Part shown: positions 24,884-35,270 of the stretch, piece by piece
Layout: every line of letters starts with the position of its first letter
Position numbering within the stretch: the first letter of the stretch is position 1
Assembly: GCF_902459505.1 (NCBI RefSeq)
Contig: NC_047101.1
Coordinates: 11,037,168-11,101,167 of the forward strand
DNA from: Geotrypetes seraphini
Lineage: Eukaryota; Chordata; Amphibia; Gymnophiona; Dermophiidae
Direction of reading: 5' to 3'
DNA: 64,000 nucleotides
Program-made: the position numbers and the translations under genes
The notes under the pieces: generated by a model
Seen by the model: only the letters and a program-made list of their open reading frames with translations
Database searches by the model: none
Told to the model about the DNA's origin: nothing

Positions 24884-27800
24884 CTAAAAGAGGTATCAGA
24901 GGGTGACACTCAATATCCTGGGATTACAAATAGGGTTGTTAAAATACAAACAAAAATCCATAAGAAAAGAGCAACGGCTCTCTAGGATATCCCCTAAACT
25001 CAGCAAATACTGACAATAAGTTATTCCTAAAAGTTGTAAGTCATCACAGCCAACTTCAAAACTGATCAAGTGCTACTGTACCAGTGTTATACAGTGTTTG
25101 TGTTCTCTTCATCCTCAATGGTTTCTGTCTCCGTCTCCCTAAACATGCTGCATACCTAACATGACCATTTATTTTTTTCTTCGGAACGGAACGGGACAGG
25201 ACCCCCCCCCTCCCCGGTTCATAATGGGATGTATGGTCACATTAAATCTAGTGCAAAATATAGACAGCAGATATAAATTCTCAGAACTGACACATTTTGA
25301 TCACTAAATTAAAAATAAAATCATTTTTCCTACCTTTGTTGTCTGGTGATTTCATGAGTCTCTGGTTGCACTTCCTTTTGACTGTGCAACCTTTCTTTCT
25401 TTCTCCCTACCCCCCCCCTCCGAAGCCACCGCAGCAACAGGCCAGGTGCGTGCAATGACTGCACAAGCTTTCCACCCTCCCCCTGATGTCAATGCTGACA
25501 TCAGAGAGGAGGTTCCGGGCCAGGCAGCGATTGGCTGGCCCGAAACTTCCTCTGATGTTAGAATTGATGGCGGGGGGGGGAGGCTTGTGCAGTTGTTGCA
25601 CACACCTGGCCTGTTGCTGCGGCGGCTGGGGGGGGCAGGGAGAGAAGGGAAGGCTTCTGCAGTTGCTGCCTGCACCTGATCTGTTGCTGTGTCAGCATTG
25701 GGGAAGCAGGGCGAAATCCCGGGCTCCGCGATTGACGTTTTGGGCACAGCTTCAGCACGCTCTTTCTGAAAATGGGACATTTCGGCATCCAGAAGCTGTG
25801 CGTAGGAACAACGGGACCGGCGATCTAAAAATGGAACAGTCCCATTCAAAATGGGCTGTATGGTCACATTATGAATACCTATGCAGCAGAAAGAACCTTG
25901 TTAAAGGGTGAGGGCAGACCAGAGCCTCTGCCTAATGGAGGGACTGGAAAATGCCCCTACAGCAGTGGTAGCAGCTGCCTTCCTCTGTCTACAGTTCCCC
26001 TGTTCTTCATCCTAAGCTAAAAGGCTAGCCAATACTGTACCATTCCACAGTATTATAGAAGTGGAGGATGTAAAAATAAGAAAGTATTTCAGGAAAGTAA
26101 GTGCTGGAAACGTAAAAACTTTGCCTACTGCCTCCAATGCCAAAAACTACAAGAGCTGGCTAATCTGAAGTGCTATTTTCAAGGGCTAAACGTAAGGGAT
26201 ACAAACCTATTCTAGATTTAATTTATTTTCACACTATCTGAACTCACTGTCCATTACTAATACGTCCCACTTTTTGTGTATATATTTTATTTTTTGTGCA
26301 CAGAGATCAATAGCTTTGCAATCACTTTCCTCTGATCTTAAGTCAATTGTAAGACTTTCGTGCCTCTTATGTGAGGCAGCTTGAAAATTGATCCAACGTA
26401 CTGATTAACTTCATTGTTCTTGTACAGTGTTGTCCTGTGCCCTAATACATTTTAACTGTGCTATTCCTATTAAGAGCTGTCATTCTTCTATACTGTGAGA
26501 TAAAAGTACCTCCATAAAGGATTATCCAATTGCAATTTTAACCAGAGGGCTACTGCCCATGAATGAATTCCAGATAATCATTACAGCCTCTTTCTACTAT
26601 GAATGGCAGTGGCATATTAGACCACATTGTACATACCAGACTGGTTGAAGATGAAGGCCTTGAGAGTTTCCAGAGTTCGATCTGTGTGATTAAATCTAGC
26701 CATGGGTTTGGCTCCCTGAAAAAGAAGGATATTCGGAACAGCAACTGTGCCAAATCTGGTGGAGAGGCTGCAGAAGAAAACAGTCATCACAAAGCATGAA
26801 GAAAGTGGAACCTTATCCACCTGGGGTTTTATTTCAACTAGAATGGTAACAGCAATACTGGGCTTTACAAGAGCCATCTACCAAACTAATATGACTCACT
26901 TCAGGTTATCAATAAGTGACCTAAATAGCAGCTTTGCTCAGAACGGCTTGTACAATCCAATGGGAATTCTGATTCCACTTCCTCAAAACGAGTCAGCGGT
27001 GTTGGGATTCTTCATCATTCCCCATAACTGGAAAATACTCAATATTTTTTTTTAAAAGTTTTTCTTATTTTCTCTTTATTAAAATTGATTTATATTTTAT
27101 AGCTTCAATATAGCTTATATATAGAAAAAGGTTTAAAAGTGCATCACTTATCTTAAATCCTTATCGGTTCCCCTTCCCGACGCGTTTCGGAACTCTTTTT
27201 CAAGGTCGGGGGAACTGAAAAGCAACACACTAGGATACTGAATATGACGTGAGTGGGAAGGATTATTTAATGCTCTGAACAAACGCCACGGCCATTTTCT
27301 TTGATAGCCAGCGGCAGTAAGACTACGGTTGAGGATTAACCTTATCTCGTGGTGAGTGAAATATTAAGAAGACTTGCCTGTTTTAGAGATTATTGGGTGT
27401 AATAACTCATGGTGTGTGTGTTGCTTTTCAGTTCCCCCGACCTTGAAAAAGAGTTCCGAAACGCGTCGGGAAGGGGAACCGATAAGGATTTAAGATAAGT
27501 GATGCACTTTTAAACCTTTTTCTATATATAAGCTATATTGAAGCTATAAAATATAAATAAATTATAATAAAGAGAAAATAAGAAAAACTTTAAAAAAAAT
27601 ACATTGAGTACTTTCCAGTTATGGGGAATGATGAAGAATCCCAACACCGCTGACTCGTTTTGAGGAAGTGGAATCAGAATTCCCATTGGATTGTACAAGC
27701 TGTTTTGAGCAAAGCTGCTATTTGGGCTTTACAAGAGACATAAATGAAAATTGCAAGTTGTCTTCTACTAATGAATAATTCTACCAATTGAACAAAGTAA

Positions 27801-30800
27801 TCTCCTTCAACATTGTAACTTCAGATCAAATGCTAAAAAAAAAAAATACAACCCCATTATCCTAAAACTAGCAGCAACTCGCTTTTATATACAGTACATA
27901 TCGCACAGTGTGCTCCTTCCAAAGTACCTGCTATGTTGAGAAGCATCCAGTGCCAGGAAACGGAGACCTGGGAAGGCTCGTGGCAGAGAATTAAAATGAG
28001 GGGCCAGGCTAGCAGAGAAGTGACACCATGGTGTATAAAACAAGACGAAAGTGCATTCACTGCTGTTGGGGTTCAAAAACTCCATCAGGTCCTATGACAG
28101 AAAAGAAGAAGAATTTATTTCATCAGTGTTCCTGGAGGGCATCATTAGCAAGGTAGACTTGGAGTTCACATCTACTGATTAAGATCCATCAGTTTGGTCA
28201 CCAATACAAAGAGGATTCTGGGCTCTTTGGAATCTGCACTGATCTAATTTGACATAACACTTTCAAGTTCTTATGTTGACAGTGAACAGTTTCTTTCAAC
28301 ACTTAACCACATTTAGGGCTAGATTCACAAAGCAAACTGATCGTGTACCGATCGGTTTGCAACCCCTTTACTATCAAATTTCCATCTGGCCTGATTCTCT
28401 TACCTCTCCTGCGATCCGCTTCGAATCCACGCATGCAAATGAGGCGAGACACATGCAAAATGGGCAGTGACCCAATTCACACCAAATTTCTGATCCGACT
28501 GGGCTGGCCGATCACCTGAAGAAGCGACTGCTGAGGACCAGTCGAAAACGTCTTTCCAACTGGAAGCCCTGCTCTCTGCCCTGCAGTCTCCTGCCTGCTC
28601 GCCCCGAATGCTGCCCAACTTCTTATCTCCTGCTGCTCGTCTTTCCGATGCTCTTCTGCCTGGCCAAACTGCCATGATTTCCTGCCTGCCTGGACTCTCC
28701 CACCCTTTCCCGCAGTGCAAGCCCGTGGTTTTAACCCGCGGGCTCTAAGCGGGCTAAAACCACAGGCTCCATTTATCTTTTTATTATTATTACAGCGGCA
28801 AGGTGAGGGCGGCAGCTGGCAAGAGTGGGACCAGCTTTCTGGGAGCCACGCAGGTTGGGGTCAGTGGAGGTGGCGACGTTTGGTTCAGTCTCCCCAAAGT
28901 CCTGCCGCCTAAAGTACAAAAAAGTTAAAAATAAAGAAAAGATCGTTTCTCCTATGGTCTGCGCATGCGCGATCCATGCAGGCAGATGGGGGGCGTTCCT
29001 CCGATCGCCCCCCCATCTGCATATTTTTGTTTTCTGAACTGGTCGGACCTGCCAGGAAAAGAAAGTGATGTAATTGCAGGTAAACAATAAAATTTTTATT
29101 TACACATTCCACGCTAAATCAATTAGTACACCTTAGTAAAAGAGGCCTAAGATAACACTAGCTTGGGCGTTTAGCTCTTTTTTAAATTTTAGGACATAGA
29201 ATTTTCTACTTCGGGCTCCTTTTACTAAGGTGCGCTAGCGGTTTTAGCATGCTACAAGGCTGCACGCGCTAAACGTTAACGCCTCCATTAGTATTTTTCA
29301 TTTAGCGCGTGGTTTGCGCACGCTAAAATTGCTAGTCACCTTAGTAAAAGGAGCCCTTAGTGTATCGTTTACCCAGTTCCCTTCCATATTCACGTTCCAA
29401 TCTGAAATGTCACACTCAGATGAAACAAACTGTGAAAATTGATGTTTCTCACCTGTGAAATATTTAGGACTTGCAAAGTAAAATTCTCTATCCCTGTAAG
29501 GTTTCTCTCTTCACAGTTCACTTTTGGAGATTTTGTATTTTCTGTAGAATTAGATTCTTCGGGTGAGGACTCTGCATGGGCTCCGTCAGGCAGCACCGAG
29601 TCCTGCACTCTCTCGCCCTCTTGAATATCAGCTGCTACCTTAAGTGAATTAACAAGGCTTTCTTGGTCGGTGCATTCAGTACTTTCTCTTGTCACATCAC
29701 AGGTGGCAACAGGAGATTCTCCAAAGTGCATATTCTTTGCTCCATCAGGAATCATTGACAGCAGAAATGAACGATCATGGTGAAGCTCAGTGCCCAACAT
29801 GGCATCAGCAATTTCTGCCGTCTTGTACTGGACTGTTCTAACTGGCTGATGTTGTTCCTCACCTAAAGGAAGTGGGATACTTCCCTGACTGGAAGTTTCA
29901 TCTGCTTGACTTTGCCGTGGAGAATGTGAATGACCATCTTCTTCCCCTAAAAAGAGAAAATGTGTATATGAACTATAACAAATTAACAACAGTTAAAGCT
30001 TTATAAAACAGCTACATTTATTTTTCAATATATACTTAAGGGGTCCTTTTACTAAGGCACGCCAGCCGTTAGCGTTTAGTGTGCGTTAAAACGGCTAGCG
30101 TACCTTAGTAAAAGGACCCCTAAATGAGATACAAACAAGCATTTTAACTGAAAGGGTGGTAGATGCGTGGGACAGTCTCCCGGAAGAGATGGTGGAAACA
30201 GACTGTCTGAATTAAAGAGGGCCTGGGATAGGCACGTGGGATCTCTGAGAAAGAGATAACGGTTACTGCGGAATGGCAGACTAGATGGGCCATTTGGCCT
30301 TTATCTGCCGTCATGTTTCTATGCATGAAAGGTATCGCAAATATTGCTACAATTTAGTGAACAAGTTGCTAACAAGACATTCACGGAGAAACACCTCAAA
30401 CAGTAAATGTACATGCTCTCTTGGCTTTCCCGTCATTGAAAGGCAACAGGTTGTAAGACAATTTCCAAGACAGCACAAAAATGAACTATTTCAAGCCTAC
30501 AGTGCAAGAACACTTCACAAGGAACAGCTCCTACCATGGATTATATTGACACTACCAAAGCATTCAAGCCTTGATGCAGTAAATGCTGTAATGGAACCCT
30601 GCACTAAGCTCCAGTGACACAACATTCTAATGCACATGCTTAAAGCAATTTTACTCCCAAGGGCATGGAAACGACTGCAGATCTAAAAAGTGTAGGCACC
30701 ATTTCTTACTTGTTTAATGTAAAGCATTGTGTGCGTCTCGTAGTGCTATGGGAATAATAAATAGCAGTAGTAGTAGTGTAGGTTGTAAGGGTGAACACAG

Positions 30801-32045
30801 CACCATGGTAATATGCTGCATGGAGAATGACACGGGGACAAATTTGTCCCCGTGCCATTCTCTAATGCTGCATGACTAGAGGACTAGTTCTTAGGAAGGG
30901 AAATAATTGAGCCACATACCCCTCTCCTGTCACTTAAAATAATTCCTTGTGGCCCAGTGAACCCCTGTTTCCCAACCCACCACCCCATGATTTCTTTCTA
31001 TGGGTGTCCACCCCCTCACCCACCAAAAATACCCTGGGCTCAAGTGCACCCTCCCTCTCTTCAGAATCACCAGGCAGGAGTAATGTCCACTTTTTCATGC
31101 CTCCATACACCACCTTGGAAAATGGCAGCGATTGACCCTGCACTGTACATCAGGATACAGTGCACAGGGTCAGCCTCACAAAAAGGGAATCATTTGCCTC
31201 ATTTGGCAAACTGACTATTGATGATTCCCTTATTTGGCAGACTTTCTTAACTCACTGCACAGGGTCTGGTGCTCAGTCTCCAAAACAGTGGTACAGATTG
31301 CAGACAGTAAAAGTAGCTCATTTAAGGAACCTGGGAAGAAGTGATGAGTGGTGCATGTCATTGCCAGGTACTTGTGACCCGAGTTGACCACTATTGGAAA
31401 CAGGATACTGGGCTAGATTGACCGTCCGTCCCAGTATGACAGCTCTTATGTGAGCCAAGTATAGGACAATCAGGCCATTGTGACACCATTGATGAGGTTG
31501 ACTCGTAGGCTTTGGTGGAATGAGGCATTATGATGTCACAATTTCAGCTCTGAATGTTGCTACTCTTTGGGTTTCTGCTTACAATCTAGTCAAGCCAGAC
31601 AAACTAGACAAGAAGGTGCATCTAGACACAGTGCTCAGGTAGGAGGAAATGCTAAGACAGATATTGGTGCTTAGCAGGTGGGTTGGAGGTTGCATGGCCA
31701 AGGTCAGATCTACCGCTCTCCAGGTAAAACCTAAGAAAAGGGAGATTTTGAGAGAACGTCCACCACCACCACCCTTTTCTCTCTTTACGGCAGGGGTAGG
31801 GAATTCCGGTCCTGGAGAGCCGTATTCCAGTCGGGTTTTCAGGATTTCCCCATTGAAAGCAGTGCATGCAAATAGATCTCATGCATATTCATTGGGGAAA
31901 GCCTGGAAAACCCGACTGGAATACGGACCGGAGTTCCCTACCCCTGCTTTACAGTGTCTCATCGCCCTCTTCGCCTTTACTGACCTGCCACCGAGAAGAG
32001 GGCCCACGCGGAGAAGAACAAGTGACCGAATCGGGAGCGCCACAT
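24687..32045 (-). CDS. TXNDC15: TXNDC15, thioredoxin domain-containing protein 15 (complete, five exons)
   Basis: Exons on the - strand are 32045-31985, 29946-29453, 28091-27928, 26767-26637 and 24883-24687. They total 1047 bases and give 348 residues against 360 in human. Every junction has AG/GT ends and the phases agree. A signal peptide (residues 1-21) leads to a variable acidic lumenal region. The conserved block [19 protein letters not shown] comes next, then a thioredoxin-like domain and a single membrane span (about 311-332, [13 protein letters not shown]), with a short cytoplasmic tail ending EQEHQE. The thioredoxin active-site region reads YTPWCHFS, so the second cysteine of CXXC is absent, as in the human protein (WCRFS); a classical dithiol reaction is not expected. 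Human TXNDC15 is an ER/ciliary-pathway protein mutated in Meckel-Gruber syndrome. Confidence 0.97.
25160..25880. mobile_element. Composite DNA-transposon remains in TXNDC15 intron 4
   Basis: Two near-copies of TGTATGGTCACATTA lie at about 25230 and 25858. Between them is a GC-rich foldback (about 25425-25640) whose arms carry 'CAGCAACAGGCCAGGTG' and its inverse, and a segment (25255-25390) shared with 18290-18440. No transposase was recognised. The boundaries are approximate. Confidence 0.45.
26637..26767 (-). CDS. TXNDC15: TXNDC15 exon 4
   Basis: 131 bases, acceptor CTTCTGCAG and donor TCTG|GTATGT. It encodes [20 protein letters not shown] with the cis-proline motif VAVP of the thioredoxin fold, then [18 protein letters not shown]. 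Confidence 0.96.
27170..27218 (-). ncRNA. Hammerhead-like motif, left arm (degenerate)
   Basis: Inverted copy of the right-arm motif. GTTCCCC and GGGGAAC close helix I, and CGAAACGCGTC is the second core box plus a very short helix III and the cleavage-site triplet GTC. The first core box (CUGANGA) is not recognisable, so this is probably an inactive relic. Confidence 0.35.
27431..27479 (+). ncRNA. Hammerhead-like motif, right arm (degenerate)
   Basis: GTTCCCC pairs with GGGGAAC. The segment CCGAAACGCGTCGGG has the GAAAC box and GTC cleavage triplet typical of Penelope-associated hammerheads with minimal helix III. The first core box is eroded. Confidence 0.35.
27928..28091 (-). CDS. TXNDC15: TXNDC15 exon 3 (thioredoxin-like core)
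   Basis: 164 bases. It encodes [18 protein letters not shown] and then [20 protein letters not shown] and [10 protein letters not shown], nearly identical to human. The exon carries the non-canonical active-site segment WCHFS (W207, C208, S211). Donor AGCAG|GTACTT. Confidence 0.96.
28316..29110. mobile_element. DNA-transposon remnant related to 574-1240
   Basis: It starts GGGCTAGATTCACAAAGC, like the ends of 574-1240, and shares the central block built on 'GGGCTAAAACCAC'. The right end was not identified. It lies in TXNDC15 intron 2, between exons 2 and 3. The right limit is approximate. Confidence 0.4.
29213..29356. mobile_element. Small palindromic hAT-type MITE
   Basis: GGGCTCCTTTTACTAAGG at the left and its inverse at the right enclose inverted 'GCGCGCTAAA'-type sequence. 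This is one of the commonest small repeats in the window; other copies are at 30039, 47843 and, more diverged, 7790, 34045 and 56995. Confidence 0.7.
29453..29946 (-). CDS. TXNDC15: TXNDC15 exon 2 (lumenal region)
   Basis: 494 bases, acceptor TTTTTAG at 29947-29953 and donor CACAG|GTGAGA. It encodes the poorly conserved acidic lumenal segment and ends in the conserved [15 protein letters not shown] block with two N-glycosylation sequons (NLT, NFT), plus NIS just before the donor. Confidence 0.95.
30039..30121. mobile_element. 83-bp hairpin MITE
   Basis: A minimal palindrome running from AGGGGTCCTTTTACTAAGG to its inverse, with inner arms 'GCCGTTAGCG' and a very short loop. It lies in TXNDC15 intron 1. 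It is a compact form of the family at 29213. Confidence 0.75.
30130..30330 (+). mobile_element. CR1-type LINE 3' end
   Basis: Short 5'-truncated CR1 tail. It starts AAAGGGTGGTAGATGCGTGG (same as 2430 and 45896) and ends in 'CTGCCGTCATGTTTCTATG', the same 3' end as the copy at 45430-46080. Confidence 0.75.
30330..31360. other. TXNDC15 intron 1, mostly unannotated
   Basis: Contains a 41-base palindrome at about 30827-30868 (GAGAATGACACGGGGACAAA and its inverse), which shares its ends with a longer element at 37190-37455. The remainder shows no recognised feature. Confidence 0.4.
31370..31590 (-). mobile_element. CR1-type LINE tail
   Basis: Inverse of the repeat seen twice at 48440-48890, with landmarks 'CAGGATACTGGGCTAGATTG' and 'GTCCCAGTATGAC'. 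5'-truncated and non-coding. Confidence 0.55.
31791..31946. mobile_element. Palindromic hAT-type MITE
   Basis: CAGGGGTAGGGAATTCCGG and its inverse form the ends of a near-complete inverted repeat. The 8-bp flanks CTTTACGG and CTTTACAG match at seven of eight positions. Close relatives are at 42597-42790 and 46267-46440. Confidence 0.8.
31985..32045 (-). CDS. TXNDC15: TXNDC15 exon 1 (signal peptide)
   Basis: ATG at 32045 is followed by a short basic start and a hydrophobic core ([12 protein letters not shown]), a typical signal peptide. The exon ends GTGGCAG|GTCAGT in phase 1, and the split glycine codon is completed by exon 2. There is no other ATG that gives a signal sequence. It lies in the CpG island shared with PCBD2. 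Confidence 0.9.
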
Positions 32046-32226
32046 ACCGAGCGCTAGTTCCCCGGCAACCTAATCCCTTAGTCCACCTCGGCCTCTTTCC
32101 TCCCGGCCATCCCCTCGGCGCATGCGCCCTTCTCTGCCCGCCGCTTCCTGTCCAGGGATTAGGGGGCGTGTCCGAGAGACGCACGCGCGGCGCTCCGCCC
32201 TCCCACCTGGCTCGTGTTCCGGGTCA

Positions 32227-32304
32227 ATGCTGAGCGGGCGGGCAGGGTCTGCGCTCCGCGGGGCCCTGGTTCTGCTCTCTGGCGGGAGGACTACCTCGAA
32301 GATG
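32227..32304 (+). CDS. PCBD2: PCBD2 exon 1
   Basis: ATG at 32227 opens 26 codons rich in Arg, Ser, Leu and Gly without acidic residues (MLSGRAGSALRGALVLLSGG), a mitochondrial-presequence-like N-terminus as in other PCBD2 proteins. The exon ends AAGATG|GTGAGT in phase 0 and joins exon 2 in frame. An upstream in-frame ATG at 32122 is disfavoured because it would extend the protein across the shared promoter. Confidence 0.8.
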
Positions 32305-32469
32305 GTGAGTGCGGGCCGCTCGCGCCGCTCTTTGTTTGCATTTCTCGCGAGGGAACCTTAGAAACGCTGCACTAGGAGGGGCGCGCGCGGTGAGAGCTGC
32401 GCGCGCATATCTGGCCTCCAGGTGGAGGAGCGTGTTGGGCAGTGGTTGGAGGCGGAGCTACAGCCTCAG

Positions 32470-32565
32470 CACCCTGAGGTTCCGGGTTAGATTGTGAGCC
32501 CAGATAGGGAAAATGCTTGGGAAACCTTGCTAGGCGGTATATAAGGCACCTAATAACACTTGATG
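32470..32565 (+). mobile_element. SINE 3' fragment
   Basis: Contains 'GATTGTGAGCCCAGATAGGG' and 'AAAATGCTTG', as in the tRNA-derived SINE at 58866-59295. Only the 3' half is present. It lies in PCBD2 intron 1. Confidence 0.55.
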
Positions 32566-33160
32566 TATTAAGTGCATAAACCAGGAACTTCTTTTTGCTG
32601 ATTTTCCTGTGTGTTAAGGTGTTTGCACTGAACCCATAAATCTGAATGAATGCGGAAATGTTTGGGGGTCAGTAATTCATTTAATAAAGTGTGGAGCCCA
32701 TTGAGGACATTTGTTACATTGCAGCAATGGCCATGTATTTCTCCTTTTCTTAGATTTCCTTATGCATCCAGGGTGGGTGGGGGGAGGAAAGTGTATTTTG
32801 AGGATTAAAATTACTTAACTATAATATTGTAGTCACATCATATGTCTTATTGTATTAATAATTGGGAGGAGGGTGGGAGAAAATGATTGGTTTTTGTACT
32901 ACTTGTGTAATTTAATAGTGCGTTTTATGCAGTATTTTATGTTCAATTAATTGTGTTGCACTGTCAAAATTTGAAAATCAATAAAGATTAAAAAAAAAAA
33001 ATGTATACCCTTCTAAAAGAAAGAAAAAAAAGTTCACGGTGGTGGTATTTGGACTAGTTATGGTTTTTATGCCAGCTGCTCTTAGGAGGAAGAAGTTATG
33101 GAATGGTTTTCTCTGCTATAAATTGCTGCAGAAAATAATAGTCTTCATGGGAACGTAGCT
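32566..33160. other. PCBD2 intron 1, unannotated
   Basis: AT-rich with an A-run near 32990. No repeat family was recognised. Confidence 0.35.
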
Positions 33161-33171
33161 TTTGTATGGCT

Positions 33172-33275
33172 GTTTAGATTGTAAGCTCTTCAGAGCAGGG
33201 GCTGTTTTCTTCTTCTTTGTGACTCTGTACAGAGCTGCGTACGTCTGGTAGCGCTATAGAAATAATTAATAGTTG
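33172..33275 (+). mobile_element. SINE tail
   Basis: TTGTAAGCTCTTCAGAGCAG followed by 'GCTGCGTACGTCTGGTAGCG' and an AATAAT tail is the end of a dispersed SINE. The first block is also the probable source of the 120-bp minisatellite at 2602. Confidence 0.55.
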
Positions 33276-33329
33276 TAACCTATTCTGTATTTTAGTTCTG
33301 ACAGTATTTTTCCTTTGTTGAAGTGGATT

Positions 33330-34560
33330 CTACATAAGAATTGCCAACCCAAGTTCCAAGTACCTAGCTAAATTCCAAGTAATAAAACCAATTTTAGTGG
33401 ATTTCCCCAAACCATCTCATAAATGGCCTATTGACTTCTTCTCTTTTAGAAAAGTAGCCATACCTTTTTTTTTTTTTTTTTAAACACTGCTGAATTGATT
33501 TCACCACATTCTCTGGCAGCAAATTCCAGAGTTTGATTACATGCTATATGAATAAATATTTTCTCCAGTTTGTTTTAAATCTACTATTTAATAGCTTCAT
33601 CGCATACCCCCTAGTCCTATTATTTTTGGAAAAAGTAAACAAGTGTTTCACATCTACCTTTTCTACTCCACTCAGTATTTTATATCGCCCCTGAGCCGTC
33701 TGCTCTCCAAGCTGAAGAGCCCTAGTGCCTTTAGCAGTTCCATCCCTTTTATCATTTTCATTGACTTTCTCTATATCTTTTCTAATTCCACTATATTTTT
33801 TTTGAGATATGGCGATCAGACATGCACACAGTATTCGAAGTGTGGCTATACCACAGACATTATAACATTTTTATCTTTGTTTTCCATTCCTTTCCTGATA
33901 ATGCCTAGCATTCTATTTGTTTTCATAGCTGCCATCGCACATTAAGCTGAGAGTTTCAATGTATCCTTAGTGATGACACCTTGATCCTTTTCCTGGGCAA
34001 TGACTCCTAATGTGGAACCCTACATCCTGTAGATATACGGCCTCTTTTACGAAGCCGCACTAGCCCTGAAGCCCATAGAGATTTAAAGGTCTTCGGGGCT
34101 CTTGCTGTGTGGCAGCCGCTAGGGGGCTTTGTAAAAGAGGCCGATAGTTTGGGTTTCTCTTTCCCACGTGCATCACTGCATTTGCTCACATTAAATGTCA
34201 TCTGCCATTTTTATGCTCAGTTTCCCAGTCTCACAAGGTCCTCTTGCAATTTTTCACAGTCCTCTTGGCGATTTAACAACTTTGACAACTTTGTGTCATC
34301 AGCAAATTTAATTATCTCACTAGTTATTCCCATTTCTAGATGATTGATAAATATGTTAAAAATCGGTCCCAGCACAGATCCCTGGGAAACTTCACTATTT
34401 ACCCTTCTCCATTCAGAATATTGACCATTTAAACCTACTCTCTGTTTTCTGTCTTTCAACCGGTTCTGCTATCTCTTGATTTTCTAATTTCCTCAGAAAC
34501 CTTTCATGAGGTGCTTTGTCAAATGCCTTTTGAATATCCAAATACACAACGGTGCAGCGG
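33330..34560 (-). mobile_element. CR1-type LINE fragment (antisense)
   Basis: The - strand frame at 34459-34217 contains VSQGSVLGPIFNIFINHLE and KFADDTKLSKLL, the reverse-transcriptase palm motifs B-C (FADD). Downstream sense sequence degrades toward the 3' tail at about 33340. A small palindromic MITE (34045-34145) interrupts it. Several frame breaks make it inactive. Confidence 0.8.
34045..34145. mobile_element. Small palindromic MITE
   Basis: GGCCTCTTTTACGAAGCC at the left and GGGGCTTTGTAAAAGAGGCC at the right are inverted. It is inserted within the CR1 fragment. A relative is at 56990-57110. Confidence 0.6.
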
Positions 34561-35059
34561 TTTGCTTTCTGAATCCTGTGTAGCTTTCAAAGTTCAGTAT
34601 AGTTCTATAAATTGTATAGTCAAATTTCTACTTTTGGGTAGTGGAACTACACTTGGGCTTAGCTAATGATATCAGGAATGACCTGATCATCTGTTTTGGC
34701 TAATGCTGAATTACTGTCTCCTGACGCTACCCTGGTTAAGAATCTCTTGGCATTAACAGATCAGTCTCTACGAGTTTTTAATAGAGAGAGAGAAAAAATA
34801 CATTGCTTTAAAAGTAACTTTGTTCTTCCTTGCTCTGACAGCACCATCTAGTGGCATAAAAAAGGCTCTCAAAAGTAAAGTTGTCATGGAATTGTAATTT
34901 TGCAGACACATTGCTACCTGCATGAAATACCTATTTTAAAGACTGATTCACTATTTATATAGTTAATGTTGCCCTGAAACCCAGCTGAGGAGAATGCTGC
35001 TGTTCTTGTGCTATGTCTGTACCGAGGAGTGTGTATTGTGCGGGCCCTATACAGATAAA

Positions 35060-35270
35060 AACATAGTAACGTAGTAAATGACGGCAGATGAAGACCCAAA
35101 TGGTCTATCCAGTCTGCCCAACCATACATTCTCTATAAATTAATGATTTCATTTAAATTGTCCTTTTTCTTAGATATTTCTGGGCCAGAAACCCAGAGCT
35201 GCGCTTAGGGTCCATCTACGGCCTGCCAGTAGATCTCGAGGACCAGACTTGGGCAGCCCTGGTGTAGAAG
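35060..35270 (-). mobile_element. CR1-type LINE tail
   Basis: AACATAGTAACGTAGTAAAT then GACGGCAGATGAAGACCC and TCCAGTCTGCCCAACC, the same tail as at 3994 and 5100. A short piece resembling a palindromic MITE end ('CTCGAGGACCAGACTTGGGC') follows to about 35270. Confidence 0.55.

Larger units (their letters stand above)
26874..27723. mobile_element. Inverted-repeat insertion, Penelope-like terminal-repeat derivative
   Basis: Arms 26923-27230 and 27412-27723 are inverted copies of about 310 bases that differ at only a few positions, separated by a 181-base spacer. The insertion is flanked by identical 14-bp copies of GGGCTTTACAAGAG (26860-26873 and 27724-27737). Each arm contains a hammerhead-like block ('CGAAACGCGTCGGG') followed by 'AGATAAGTGATGCA'. 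The intact Penelope-like element at 48898-52707 has the same order (GAAAC core, then AGATAAGTGCATCA). It therefore looks like two terminal repeats head to head from another Penelope-like family. It lies in intron 3 of TXNDC15. Confidence 0.65.
31970..32440. promoter_or_regulatory. Shared CpG-island promoter of TXNDC15 and PCBD2
   Basis: GC- and CpG-rich block containing both start codons, TXNDC15 (-) at 32045 and PCBD2 (+) at 32227. Between them lies GCGCATGCGC at 32118-32127, a perfect NRF1-type site also present at the C5orf24 promoter. No TATA box was seen. The 181-base gap makes a bidirectional promoter very likely. Confidence 0.75.

Noticed and set aside
25352-25911. Several 60-170 residue frames on both strands
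   Set aside because: They overlap a GC-rich foldback in TXNDC15 intron 4 and have low-complexity composition.
32122-32226. Upstream in-frame ATG for PCBD2
   Set aside because: It would add 35 residues unlike known PCBD2 N-termini and would use the bidirectional promoter as coding sequence.
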